Shown here piece by piece: positions 24,717 through 32,365 of a stretch of DNA of 36,232 bases. The stretch is from Bacteroidota bacterium (GTDB taxonomy: Bacteria; Bacteroidota; Bacteroidia; Bacteroidales; Prolixibacteraceae). The DNA lies in NCBI GenBank assembly GCA_030698405.1, contig JAUYMU010000063.1, positions 1 to 36,232 of the forward strand, in the 5' to 3' direction. The position numbers were made by a program, and so were the translations under genes. The notes beneath the pieces are model-generated. The model did no database searches and was not told the origin of the DNA. It saw only the letters and a program-made list of their open reading frames with translations. How positions within the stretch are numbered: position 1 is the first letter of the stretch; every line of letters starts with the position of its first letter.

Positions 24717-24851
24717 AAAACACGAAACGGGAGAACAAGGCGCATCCACAAATCAAAATTGAAACACAACCGTTGTATGCGCCGCATCGAAATCGATTAT
24801 AAAAGCGGATTCTCTAATCGTTCTAAATATACTGATCATCTAGCTTTTGCC

Positions 24852-24883
24852 AATCCTGGCAGGACTATTTTCCTGTCAGGATT
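24852..24883 (+). terminator. Possible terminator of the nifHDK transcript
   Basis: 13-base arms (AATCCTGGCAGGA) with a single G-T wobble around a 6-base loop, followed by TTAAAAC, a weak U-tract. Confidence 0.4.
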
Positions 24884-25168
24884 TTAAAACATTTCGCTGG
24901 CCATCTCAGCGGAAAAGAAAAATCCTCCTTTGGGTGAGGAGGATTCTGATGGCTATTTTCTTTTTAATGATGAACCGGGGGAGTTGCTTCCCGCACACTC
25001 CCCCTTTCATTTTTTGTTGCTGAATCCGTCACATAAATGCGACGGCAAAGGATATTCATCCATTGATTTGTTGCACTTTATCCTTTGCCGTTTGCCTTTA
25101 GGCAACGGACATTTAAGGTGAAATAGGGAAATGGGCTTTAGCCCTTATATTTATTTAAAACACACATT

Positions 25169-26557
25169 ATGAATGAGATACTAAAAGAACGGAAAGGCCA
25201 GATTGTTACGAAAGGACAGGGCAATGCGGCTATTGCATGCGGAAAGGCAAGCCTGGCAGGTTCGGTTTCTCAGCGTGCATGTGTTTTTTGCGGATCGCGC
25301 GTGGTGCTTTATCCCATTGCCGATGCACTGCACCTTATCCACGGGCCAGTTGGTTGTGCTGCTTATACCTGGGACATCCGCGGATCGTTATCCTCAGGGC
25401 CGCAACTTCACCGTCTCAGCTTTACCACCGACCTGAAAGAACGCGAAGTTGTTTTTGGCGGCGAACCCAAATTATACAGTGCATTAATCAGCTTGATCGA
25501 TCAGTACAAACCGAAAGCAGCATTTGTTTATGGAACCTGCATTGTTGGTGTAATTGGCGACGACATGGAAGCCGTTTGCCGTCGGGTCTCAAAAGAAAAA
25601 GGAATTGATGTGATTCCGATTATGTCGGAAGGTTTCAACGGAACCAAAAAAGATGGCTACAAACTGGCTTGCGATGCGCTCTCCAAACTGATTGGAACCG
25701 ATACTGTTACTGAAGTTCCTGAACACAGCATCAATATACTCGGCGATTTTAACCTGGCCGGAGAACTATGGATGTTGGCCGAATATTACCGCCGGATGGG
25801 TGTCAATATGGTTGCCTGCATGACAGGCGATGGCCGCATCGACGATGTTCGCAAAGCCCACAACGCGAAACTCAATGTGGTTCAATGTTCAGGATCAATG
25901 ATTTACCTGGCCAAAGACATGAAGGAAAAGTACGGTATTCCGTTCATGAAAGTTTCCTATTTCGGAATCGAAGACATGTCGGATGCACTCTACGAAGTTG
26001 CCCGCTTTTTCAAATCCGAAGAAATGATGCAAAAGGCACGCGAGCTGGTAAAAGAAGAAATCAGCAAATTGCTGCCTGCACTGCAACCTTACCGCCAAAA
26101 GCTGGAAGGAAAGAAAGCAGCCATTTATGTGGGAGGCGCGTTTAAAGCCATCTCACTGGTAAAAGCTTTACGGTTACTCGGCATGAAAACCGTAGTAGTT
26201 GGTTCGCAAACCGGAAATCAGGACGATTACAATCTGCTGAAAGACTTGTGCGACGAGGGAACCATTATCGTTGATGATTCCAATCCAAACGAACTTTCTG
26301 AATTTGTGAAACAAACCGGAGCCAACCTATTTATAGGTGGCGTGAAAGAACGTCCCATCGCATTCAAACTTGGACTCGGTTTCTGCGACCACAACCACGA
26401 ACGAAAAGAAGCGCTGGCCGGATACGAAGGCATGTTGAATTTCGCCAAAGAAGTTCACGCCTCAGTTTGCAGCCCGGTTTGGAAGTTTATGAGGAAAAGT
26501 GCAAGCCCCTCCCCAGCCCTCCCCGAAGGGGAGGGAGAAAGAAAGCCCCATCCCTAA
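25169..26557 (+). CDS. nifE: FeMo-cofactor scaffold subunit NifE, with repeat-derived tail
   Basis: A 462-residue NifD paralogue that pairs with NifN to mature the cofactor precursor from NifB. Cluster ligands are Cys38 (RACVFCGSRVV), Cys63 (HGPVGCAAYTW) and Cys124 (VYGTCIVGVIGDD). It keeps the GDFNLAGELWML and VGGAFKAISLVKALRLLGMK blocks. The natural C-terminus seems to be near KFMRKS; the last 18-20 residues (ASPSPALPEGEGERKPHP) are encoded by two GC-rich palindromes at 26502-26578, and the stop lies inside the second. The tail is likely unstructured and tolerated. The ATG at 25169 follows a pair of tight hairpins. Confidence 0.95.
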   Translation: MNEILKERKGQIVTKGQGNAAIACGKASLAGSVSQRACVFCGSRVVLYPIADALHLIHGPVGCAAYTWDIRGSLSSGPQLHRLSFTTDLKEREVVFGGEPKLYSALISLIDQYKPKAAFVYGTCIVGVIGDDMEAVCRRVSKEKGIDVIPIMSEGFNGTKKDGYKLACDALSKLIGTDTVTEVPEHSINILGDFNLAGELWMLAEYYRRMGVNMVACMTGDGRIDDVRKAHNAKLNVVQCSGSMIYLAKDMKEKYGIPFMKVSYFGIEDMSDALYEVARFFKSEEMMQKARELVKEEISKLLPALQPYRQKLEGKKAAIYVGGAFKAISLVKALRLLGMKTVVVGSQTGNQDDYNLLKDLCDEGTIIVDDSNPNELSEFVKQTGANLFIGGVKERPIAFKLGLGFCDHNHERKEALAGYEGMLNFAKEVHASVCSPVWKFMRKSASPSPALPEGEGERKPHP

Positions 26558-26578
26558 CCCTTCCCGAAAGGGAAGGGA
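26502..26578. repeat. Two GC-rich palindromic elements at the nifE 3' end
   Basis: First unit AGCCCCTCCCCAGCCCTCC with hairpin arms CCCTCCCC/GGGGAGGG (26517-26535); second a variant with arms CCCTTCCC/GGGAAGGG (26558-26577). The same family recurs at 28061-28092 between nifN and nifB. Confidence 0.9.
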
Positions 26579-26617
26579 ATTTGGTTGCTGAAGACTCTGA
26601 ACATTAAACGCTTAATC

Positions 26618-28054
26618 ATGGAAACACCAATTTCAAAAGATAAATCTACGCATCCCGGTTCTTTCTCCCCCCCTGCGGGGGGGCTGGGGGGGGCTATCAA
26701 TTCCTGTAAACTTTGCGCTCCACTCGGGGCAAGCATCGCTTTCAAAGGCATTCGCGGATGTGTCCCGATTATTCACGGAGGTCAGGGTTGTGCCACCTAC
26801 ATCCGGCGCTACCTGATCAGCCACTACAAAGAACCCGTTGATATTGCATCCTCCAACTTCAGTGAAGAAGCTACCATTTTTGGTGGTGGCGCCAATTGCC
26901 ATGCAGCAATCACCAATGTAATCAGCCAATATCAGCCTGAAGTGATTGGCATGGCGACCACCTGCCTGAGCGAAACCATTGGCGATGATGTAAAACAATA
27001 CATTCATACTTACAAAGAATTAGCCGGCGATAAAAAGTTGCCGCATTTTATTGCCGCATCAACGCCCAGCTACCAGGGTTCGCACATCGACGGTTTTCAC
27101 GAAGCCATTTCGGCAACCGTAAAATCAATTGCCGAAGGCGGCGAAAAAGGGAAGCACATCAATATTTTCCCCGGATTTGTTTCTACCGAAGATTTGCGTC
27201 AGCTTAAAACCATTCTCGCCGATTTTGGCATCGAATACATTATGCTTCCTGATTATTCTGAAACGCTGGATAACCCGATGTGGGAAACCTACAAGCGTAT
27301 TCCTGAAGGTGGAACGCCCATCGAATTGGTTAAAAAATGTGGCTCTGCCTGCGCTTCCATCGAAATGGGAACCATCCTTAACACAGGCAGTTTATCAGGA
27401 AGAGTAAAAAATAACCATTTATCGACAACTGCCGCCGAATATCTGAAAGATCAGTTTGGTGTTGAAAACCACCGAATCCCTATGCCAACAGGTGTCGATA
27501 TGAACGATTTGTTTTTTGAAACACTGACCAAACTTTCAGGAAAACCTGTTCCGGAGAAATACGTGAAAGAACGGGGTCGGCTGATCGACTCGTATGCCGA
27601 CGGCCATAAATATGTATTTGGCAAGCGGGCCGTGGTTTTCGGCGAAGAAGATTTCGTGGTAGCCATGACTATTTTTCTGAACGAAATTGGTGTTGATGTT
27701 GTGCTGGCTGCAACCGGCGGCGAAAGTGGCAAACTCAACGAAGAAATCAGAAAATATTGTCCGGAAAAGGAAGGCATCATTCAGGCAAAAAACGGATACG
27801 ATTTCGAAATGATCCGCGAATGGTGCATCGAAAACAAAGCCGATATTTTGATTGGAAACAGTAAGGGATATTACATCGCCCGGAAACTCAACATCCCGAT
27901 TATTCGCTGTGGTTTCCCGATTCACGACCGCATTGGCGGACAACGCATCAAACACGTTGGCTACACCGGAACCCAGGAATTGTTCGACCAGGTAGTGAAT
28001 ACGCTGATCAGCTACAAACAGGATCATTCGGAAGTAGGATATAAATATATGTAG
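26618..28054 (+). CDS. nifN: FeMo-cofactor scaffold subunit NifN, with repeat-derived insert
   Basis: A 478-residue NifK paralogue and partner of NifE. Cluster-region cysteines include Cys30 and Cys33 (NSCKLCAPLGA), GCVPIIHGGQGCATYIRRYL and ATTCLSETIGDD. The N-terminus METPISKDKSTH is followed by PGSFSPPAGGLGGAI (13-27), which is encoded by a C7/G7/G8-rich palindrome at 26667-26693; the normal protein resumes at NSCKLC. The open frame extends 33 bases upstream of the ATG at 26618, but similarity between the nifN and nifB leaders supports 26618. The homopolymers make the frame fragile: a one-base slip would stop production because no usable ATG follows until well inside the domain. Confidence 0.94.
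   Translation: METPISKDKSTHPGSFSPPAGGLGGAINSCKLCAPLGASIAFKGIRGCVPIIHGGQGCATYIRRYLISHYKEPVDIASSNFSEEATIFGGGANCHAAITNVISQYQPEVIGMATTCLSETIGDDVKQYIHTYKELAGDKKLPHFIAASTPSYQGSHIDGFHEAISATVKSIAEGGEKGKHINIFPGFVSTEDLRQLKTILADFGIEYIMLPDYSETLDNPMWETYKRIPEGGTPIELVKKCGSACASIEMGTILNTGSLSGRVKNNHLSTTAAEYLKDQFGVENHRIPMPTGVDMNDLFFETLTKLSGKPVPEKYVKERGRLIDSYADGHKYVFGKRAVVFGEEDFVVAMTIFLNEIGVDVVLAATGGESGKLNEEIRKYCPEKEGIIQAKNGYDFEMIREWCIENKADILIGNSKGYYIARKLNIPIIRCGFPIHDRIGGQRIKHVGYTGTQELFDQVVNTLISYKQDHSEVGYKYM
26664..26694. repeat. Homopolymer-rich palindrome inside the nifN 5' coding region
   Basis: C7 (26667-26673), TGC, G7 (26677-26683), CT and G8 (26686-26693). It inserts about 15 residues in frame. Confidence 0.9.
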
Positions 28055-28060
28055 AAGGGA

Positions 28061-28092
28061 GCCCCTCCCCAACCCTCCCCAAGGGGAGGGAG
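28061..28092. repeat. GC-rich palindromic element between nifN and nifB
   Basis: GCCCCTCCCCAACCCTCCCC followed by AAGGGGAGGG; hairpin arms CCCTCCCC (28073-28080) and GGGGAGGG (28083-28090). Same family as 26502-26535. Confidence 0.9.
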
Positions 28093-28130
28093 TTAGGCAG
28101 TAAAGGTTCTGAACATTTAACCTTTTAATT

Positions 28131-29492
28131 ATGGACACGAAAATATCAAATGATAAATCTACGCATACCGATTCTTTACCCCCTCTTTCGGAGGGGGCAG
28201 GGGGAGCCTTGTCTTCAAGCCCCCTCTCTGGGAGGGGGTTGGGGGAGGCCACCCATCCGTGCTTCAACATCGAAGCGAAAGGCAAATATGCAAGGGTACA
28301 TTTACCAGTTGCCCCCAAATGCAACATTCAGTGCAATTATTGCAAACGCGACTACGACTGCGTGAACGAGAGCCGTCCCGGCGTAACCAGCGAAGTCCTT
28401 TCTCCTGAACAGGCTTTGGCTTATCTGATCAGGTTGAAAGAAAAAATGCCAAACCTGTCGGTGGTTGGTATTGCCGGACCCGGCGATCCATTTGCCAATC
28501 CGACCGAAACGATGACTACCCTGCGTTTGGTTCGTGAGCATTTTCCTGAAATGATATTGTGCCTTTCGTCCAACGGATTGAACGTTGCGCCTTTTGCCGA
28601 GGAATTGGCCGAATTGGGAGTGAGCCACGTTACCATCACCATGAATGGACTCGATGCGGAAGAAACACAGCATATTTATAAATGGGCGCGATTTGGCAAA
28701 CGCGGATTTGTTGGCAAAGCTGCAGCAGCGATTTTACTTGAAAATCAGTTGGTAGCCATCAAAATGTTGCGCCGGTTTGGAATCACGGTGAAGATCAACA
28801 CCATAGTTATTCCGGGAGTCAACGATCATCTGGTTGAAAGTGTGGCCGAAAAAGCCAAAGAACTGGGAGCCGAACTGATGAATGCCATTCCATTGTTTCC
28901 GGTAAAAGATACAATTTACGAGAACCTGAAAGAACCGGATATGCTCACCATGCGCGAAATCCGACTGAAAATCGCGAAACACCTGAAACCAATGACACAT
29001 TGTGCCCGCTGCCGTGCCGATGCTGTTGGTTTGTTGGGTGAAGATGATGTGGAAGCCAGGAAAATCATGTCAGAAGTGATTAACCTTACCGTCGCCGATG
29101 AAGAGAATCGTCCGTTTGTAGCCGTTGCCAGTAACGAAGGAATGCTCGTTAATCAGCATTTGGGCGAAGCCGATAGTGTATACATTTTCCGTGAAACACC
29201 GAATGGTTACCGCATGGTTGAACAACGCAAAACACCACCTTCAGGAATCGGTAATAAACGTTGGGAAGACCTCGCAGAACTTTTAAGCGATTGTCGTGCA
29301 CTTTTGGTTGGTGGAATTGGGCCAAGTCCGTCTGCAACCATTGGTCGCACCGGTATCCGCATCGTAGAAATGACCGGATTGATCGACGAAGGATTGGACG
29401 CTATCTATAAAGGTAAAGAATTGCGCACCGTGAAAAAGGCCGATGTATTCAAATGCGGTGCCGTCTGCTCCGGAAAAGCTACCGGCTGCTAA
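28131..29492 (+). CDS. nifB: Nitrogenase cofactor radical SAM protein NifB fused to a NifX-like domain
   Basis: A 453-residue enzyme that makes NifB-co, the 8Fe-9S-C core of FeMo-co. The radical SAM motif is C64-x3-C68-x2-C71 (KCNIQCNYCKRDYDC), followed by GIAGPGDPFANP and the CARCRADAVGLLG cysteines that bind a further cluster. Residues about 325-453 form a NifX/NafY-like domain (FVAVASNEGMLVNQHLGEAD, KRWEDLAELLSDCRALLVGGI, SGKATGC). Residues 13-42 (TDSLPPLSEGAGGAL, then SSSPLSGRGLGEATH) are encoded by two GC-rich palindromes and interrupt what is normally a continuous STHPCFNIEAKGKYARVHLPV segment. THT before and ATH after suggest a short target duplication. The radical SAM core itself is untouched. 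Confidence 0.96.
   Translation: MDTKISNDKSTHTDSLPPLSEGAGGALSSSPLSGRGLGEATHPCFNIEAKGKYARVHLPVAPKCNIQCNYCKRDYDCVNESRPGVTSEVLSPEQALAYLIRLKEKMPNLSVVGIAGPGDPFANPTETMTTLRLVREHFPEMILCLSSNGLNVAPFAEELAELGVSHVTITMNGLDAEETQHIYKWARFGKRGFVGKAAAAILLENQLVAIKMLRRFGITVKINTIVIPGVNDHLVESVAEKAKELGAELMNAIPLFPVKDTIYENLKEPDMLTMREIRLKIAKHLKPMTHCARCRADAVGLLGEDDVEARKIMSEVINLTVADEENRPFVAVASNEGMLVNQHLGEADSVYIFRETPNGYRMVEQRKTPPSGIGNKRWEDLAELLSDCRALLVGGIGPSPSATIGRTGIRIVEMTGLIDEGLDAIYKGKELRTVKKADVFKCGAVCSGKATGC
28177..28250. repeat. Two GC-rich palindromes inside the nifB 5' coding region
   Basis: Arms CCCCCTC/GAGGGGG at 28179-28197 and again at 28220-28238, each followed by a G-rich stretch. The block stays in frame and encodes about 30 extra residues. 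Confidence 0.9.
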
Positions 29493-29578
29493 AGTCTTGG
29501 ATATTGAATATTGATCATTCATTATTGGATATTGAATTAAGTCTGAATTTTAAAATCTATTATCTAAAATATCACATT

Positions 29579-29884
29579 ATGAAAAAACCAGATTACCACA
29601 TTTTGATTTGCAACTCGTACAGGGTTGCCGGCGATGCCAAAGGTTTTTGCAACAAAAACGGAGGCGCCGAATTTATCCAGTATGTCACCGAAGAGTGCGC
29701 CGATCGCGGAATTGATGCCGCAGTTTCATCAACTGCCTGTCTCAATGTTTGTTCGCAGGGGCCAGTTATGGTTATCCAGCCCAATAACTTTTGGTATGGC
29801 GCTATCACAACCGATCGTATCGACGAAATCCTCGATGCCCTCGCCGACGGCAACGCTGTTGAGGAATATTTGATCAGCGAATAA
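29579..29884 (+). CDS. Thioredoxin-like [2Fe-2S] ferredoxin
   Basis: A 101-residue ferredoxin of the thioredoxin-fold (Shethna) type. Cysteines occur in ILICNSYRVAGDAKGFCNKNG and in SSTACLNVCSQGPVMVI, giving the four-ligand pattern for one [2Fe-2S] cluster. Members of this family in nif clusters are thought to carry electrons or aid cofactor assembly, or to protect nitrogenase by complex formation; which one applies here is unknown. The frame is open upstream to 29453, but that part overlaps nifB and lacks similarity, so the ATG at 29579 (after an AT-rich ATTAT leader) is the start. It lies between nifB and nifV, both with gaps under 90 bases. Confidence 0.9.
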   Translation: MKKPDYHILICNSYRVAGDAKGFCNKNGGAEFIQYVTEECADRGIDAAVSSTACLNVCSQGPVMVIQPNNFWYGAITTDRIDEILDALADGNAVEEYLISE

Positions 29885-29972
29885 AAGAAGCGTTCAGTTT
29901 TCAGTCTCAGTAGGCAGGAATACATTGCAATGACAACCTGACAACAATTACAACAATTACAACTTTTTCAAC

Positions 29973-31103
29973 ATGGTACTTTCTCCACATATCATCGATT
30001 CTACCCTCCGCGACGGTGAACAAGCTCCCGGAGTGGTATTTACGCTGGACGAAAAACTTCGGATTGCCGCTCTGCTCGAAGGTGCCGGGGTTAAAGAAGT
30101 AGAAGTTGGAACACCGGCAATGGGAGAGGAGGAGCAACGAATGATTCATGAGATTGTCCGTTCCGGATTTCACTTCGATTCCTTGTGTTGGGCGCGTGCC
30201 AAGGAATGCGACATAGCGGCTTCAGCCCGCACAGGCGCCGGTCGAATCAATATTTCCTTCCCGGTTTCCGATATTCAATTGTCAGCAATCGGGCGAAGCC
30301 GGGCTTGGGTGCTCAAACAAATGCCGCTAATGGTGGCGCTTTCGCGAAGGTTTTTCGGGTTTGTAGCTATTGGTGCTCAGGATGCAAGCCGTGCCGATCG
30401 CGAATTTCTGTTCGAATTTATCGCAGCTTGTTTGGCCGAAGGAGTCGATCGCATTCGTTTGGCCGACACGGTTGGCATCTTGAACCCGTTTTCGGTGGCC
30501 GATTTGTTTTTGTCTGTCACGAAACGTTTCCCGTTTGTCGATTTCGAATTTCATGGTCATAACGATCTGGGCATGGCAACAGCCAATTCGGTGAGCGCTT
30601 TTTTATCAGGAGCTCAATCGGTGAGCGCCACCATCAATGGTTTGGGCGAACGTGCCGGAAATGCCTGCCTGGAAGAGTTGGCCGTTGCAATGAAAGTAAG
30701 CGCCAATGTCAGCACTGGTATTAATTTATTGACCATTCAGGAAATTTGCCGGTATGTGGCCGAGGTTTCGTTTCGGAAAATCCATGTGTCGAAACCAATT
30801 ATAGGTGAAATGATTTGCAGACACGAATCAGGAATTCACTGCCGAAGCTTGATAGAGAATGAGTTGAGTTATCAGCCATTCCATCCTGAAGAAATTGGCC
30901 GGTCAACTGAAATGATTATTGGCCGACATTCAGGAACCGCAATTATCCGGCATATTCTGGAAAAACAGAACGTGTACATGAATGAGAAAAAAGCGGTTCA
31001 CTTAACAGAGCAGGTTAAAGCAATGACATTGAGTACAAAGCAAAGTCTTCGCATGGACGAATTAATCAACCTGGCAAACAATCTGAACAATCACGAATCT
31101 TAA
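29973..31103 (+). CDS. nifV: Homocitrate synthase
   Basis: A 376-residue enzyme that condenses acetyl-CoA with 2-oxoglutarate to form homocitrate, the organic part of FeMo-cofactor. It has the alpha-isopropylmalate synthase family signature IIDSTLRDGEQAPGVVF at the start (R-D-G-E-Q), VEVGTPAMGEEE, the metal-binding HGHNDLGMATANS near 193-205 and the GLGERAGNACLEEL segment. The absence of the regulatory LeuA C-terminal domain and its place in a nif cluster support NifV over LeuA or CimA. The next gene starts 10 bases after its stop. Confidence 0.93.
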   Translation: MVLSPHIIDSTLRDGEQAPGVVFTLDEKLRIAALLEGAGVKEVEVGTPAMGEEEQRMIHEIVRSGFHFDSLCWARAKECDIAASARTGAGRINISFPVSDIQLSAIGRSRAWVLKQMPLMVALSRRFFGFVAIGAQDASRADREFLFEFIAACLAEGVDRIRLADTVGILNPFSVADLFLSVTKRFPFVDFEFHGHNDLGMATANSVSAFLSGAQSVSATINGLGERAGNACLEELAVAMKVSANVSTGINLLTIQEICRYVAEVSFRKIHVSKPIIGEMICRHESGIHCRSLIENELSYQPFHPEEIGRSTEMIIGRHSGTAIIRHILEKQNVYMNEKKAVHLTEQVKAMTLSTKQSLRMDELINLANNLNNHES

Positions 31104-31113
31104 AATCTTTATT

Positions 31114-31506
31114 ATGGAATGGAAAAGTTATTATTTGGAAGCAACGGATTATTATAAGGCAGCGCTGGGGGCATCCGGGAAAAATACACTTGGAAATCTG
31201 GTTATTTACAATGTTGTTGCCATGTCTATCGAGAATTTCATGACCAGCGCACTAATGAAATCAGGGTTTATTCCTGAACATTCCAGTATTTCATCAATGT
31301 ATCGTGAATTAAAAAAAAATCACAACGCACCCGAAGAATTCCATGCTGAGGTAAGGTTCATGAACCGATTTATGAATTTTTGTTCGCTTGAATTTACTCC
31401 TGTAATTGTGCCTACAGATGAAGAGATCAAACGGATGGTCGGCTTTGCAACTTCCCTGAAGGAGTGGACGAGCGATTATCTGGCCATTGAAAGTAAAATG
31501 ATTTGA
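31114..31506 (+). CDS. Unknown HEPN-like helical protein of the nif operon
   Basis: I do not recognise this 130-residue protein with certainty. It is predicted all-helical: EWKSYYLEATDYYKAALGAS, then a helix NLVIYNVVAMSIENFMTSAL, a loop PEHSSISSMYRELKKNH, FHAEVRFMNRFMNFCSLEF, and a last helix EEIKRMVGFATSLKEWTSDYL. The helical order and the YYKAAL/AMSIENFMTSAL pattern recall HEPN-fold proteins, but the R-x4-6-H catalytic motif is absent, so any HEPN relation would be non-nucleolytic, as in substrate- or nucleotide-binding members. It begins 10 bases after nifV and is therefore probably made with it. A role in cofactor or molybdenum handling can be suspected only from position. Confidence 0.6.
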   Translation: MEWKSYYLEATDYYKAALGASGKNTLGNLVIYNVVAMSIENFMTSALMKSGFIPEHSSISSMYRELKKNHNAPEEFHAEVRFMNRFMNFCSLEFTPVIVPTDEEIKRMVGFATSLKEWTSDYLAIESKMI

Positions 31507-31653
31507 AATATATCTTTTTGGTAATGATTACATGTTTATTGTGACAATATGAAACAATTATAAACAAATCGAATCAAAATGAGATTATTTGATTTGATTT
31601 TTGTAAATAATGGTATTATTGCTGAAAATTAATTCACTTTAAGATTCAATATT

Positions 31654-31725
31654 ATGAAACGAGCATGTTCGTTAAACACAAACAAGGATGAAAACTTCTC
31701 ATGCGAGTTCCATCTGACAATTTAA
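31654..31725 (+). CDS. Possible 23-codon leader peptide before mop
   Basis: ATG at 31654 opens a short frame encoding MKRACSLNTNKDENFSCEFH and three more residues, ending in TAA at 31723-31725, 17 bases before the mop start. It has two cysteines and no known relative that I recognise. The flanking region 31507-31742 is AT-rich and shows a promoter-like GATTTTTG at 31596-31603. This could be a leader peptide or chance; only position supports it. Confidence 0.2.
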   Translation: MKRACSLNTNKDENFSCEFHLTI

Positions 31726-31742
31726 AAACAAATTATTTACAG

Positions 31743-31985
31743 ATGAAACTTAGCGCACGGAACCAATTGAAAGGGAAAATCCTGAAAGTTGACGAAGGAT
31801 TGATTACATCGAAAGTAGTGCTCGATCTGGGCAATGGAAATATTATTTCGGCTATTATCTCAAAAGATGCGATTGCTGATTTAGACCTGAAACCTGGCGA
31901 TACCGCTTTTGCCATCATCAAATCGACCGAAGTAATTATCGGAACTCCCTGCAATTGCCACAACGAAAACTGTAAATGCCATTAG
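31743..31985 (+). CDS. Molybdate-binding Mop (TOBE) protein with Cys/His tail
   Basis: An 80-residue single-TOBE protein. MKLSARNQLKGKILKVDEG is the typical Mop opening, followed by VVLDLGNGNIISAIISKDAIADLDLKPGDTAFAIIKSTEVIIG, which includes the molybdate-contact SKDAI and K-S-T-E-V segments. Mop proteins form hexamers that store molybdate or tungstate. Unusually it ends CNCHNENCKCH: four Cys and two His in eleven residues, a likely metal site not found in ordinary Mop. The frame is open to 31701, but the canonical MKLSARN start is at 31743. Its last codons overlap or abut the ModE-like gene, so the two are translationally coupled. Confidence 0.88.
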   Translation: MKLSARNQLKGKILKVDEGLITSKVVLDLGNGNIISAIISKDAIADLDLKPGDTAFAIIKSTEVIIGTPCNCHNENCKCH

Positions 31986-31987
31986 TC

Positions 31988-32320
31988 ATGATTGAAGTGG
32001 ATTGTCATATTTCGATCAAAAAGGACGGAGTGGTTTTTATCAATCCGTTGAAAACTCAGCTTCTTCATGAAATCAGGAAGAATGGAAGTTTAAGTGGCGC
32101 TGCAAAGAACATGGAAGTCTCGTATCAGCATGTATGGACGATGATTGATGAAATGAACCGGATGGCACCATATCCACTGGTTTTAAAACAGCGTGGAGGC
32201 GCAAACGGTGGAGGCACTTCAATATCTGATTACGGAGAGCGAATGCTTAGGGAATATCAGATCATTCAGGCTGAAATAAACAAAGTGGTGACCCAAATCA
32301 ACGTCGAAATCAACCTTTGA
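31988..32320 (+). CDS. Stand-alone ModE DNA-binding domain protein
   Basis: A 110-residue winged helix-turn-helix protein like the N-terminal half of ModE. Signature parts are HISIKKDGVVFINPLKTQLL, GSLSGAAKNMEVSYQHVWTMID (recognition helix) and KQRGGANGGGTSISDYGERML (the G-G-x-x-G-G wing). It lacks the C-terminal di-TOBE molybdate sensor of full ModE (about 260 residues). The Mop gene just upstream, which would supply a molybdate-binding domain, ends 2 bases before this ATG. An alternative ATG at 31976 overlaps mop by 10 bases. It is expected to repress or activate the mod genes according to molybdate, but how it senses it is unknown. Confidence 0.85.
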   Translation: MIEVDCHISIKKDGVVFINPLKTQLLHEIRKNGSLSGAAKNMEVSYQHVWTMIDEMNRMAPYPLVLKQRGGANGGGTSISDYGERMLREYQIIQAEINKVVTQINVEINL

Positions 32321-32365
32321 TTTTTTTTGAATATCGTTATCTAATTTAGTTTATAACGGAGTGAA

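Larger units (their letters stand above)
24591..25168. other. Gene-free hairpin-rich spacer between nifK and nifE
   Basis: No gene is supported. In order it holds: a palindrome with 9-base arms CCCCGGATT at 24617-24636; the dispersed element at 24661-24716; a 13-base-arm hairpin at 24852-24883; AATCCTCC/GGAGGATT near 24920-24946; arms CGGCAAAGGATA/TATCCTTTGCCG near 25042-25090; and two tight stem-loops, TTGCC-TTTA-GGCAA (25092-25105) and GGGC-TTTA-GCCC (25133-25144), just before nifE. The spacer may separate two transcripts or adjust their ratio. Confidence 0.7.
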
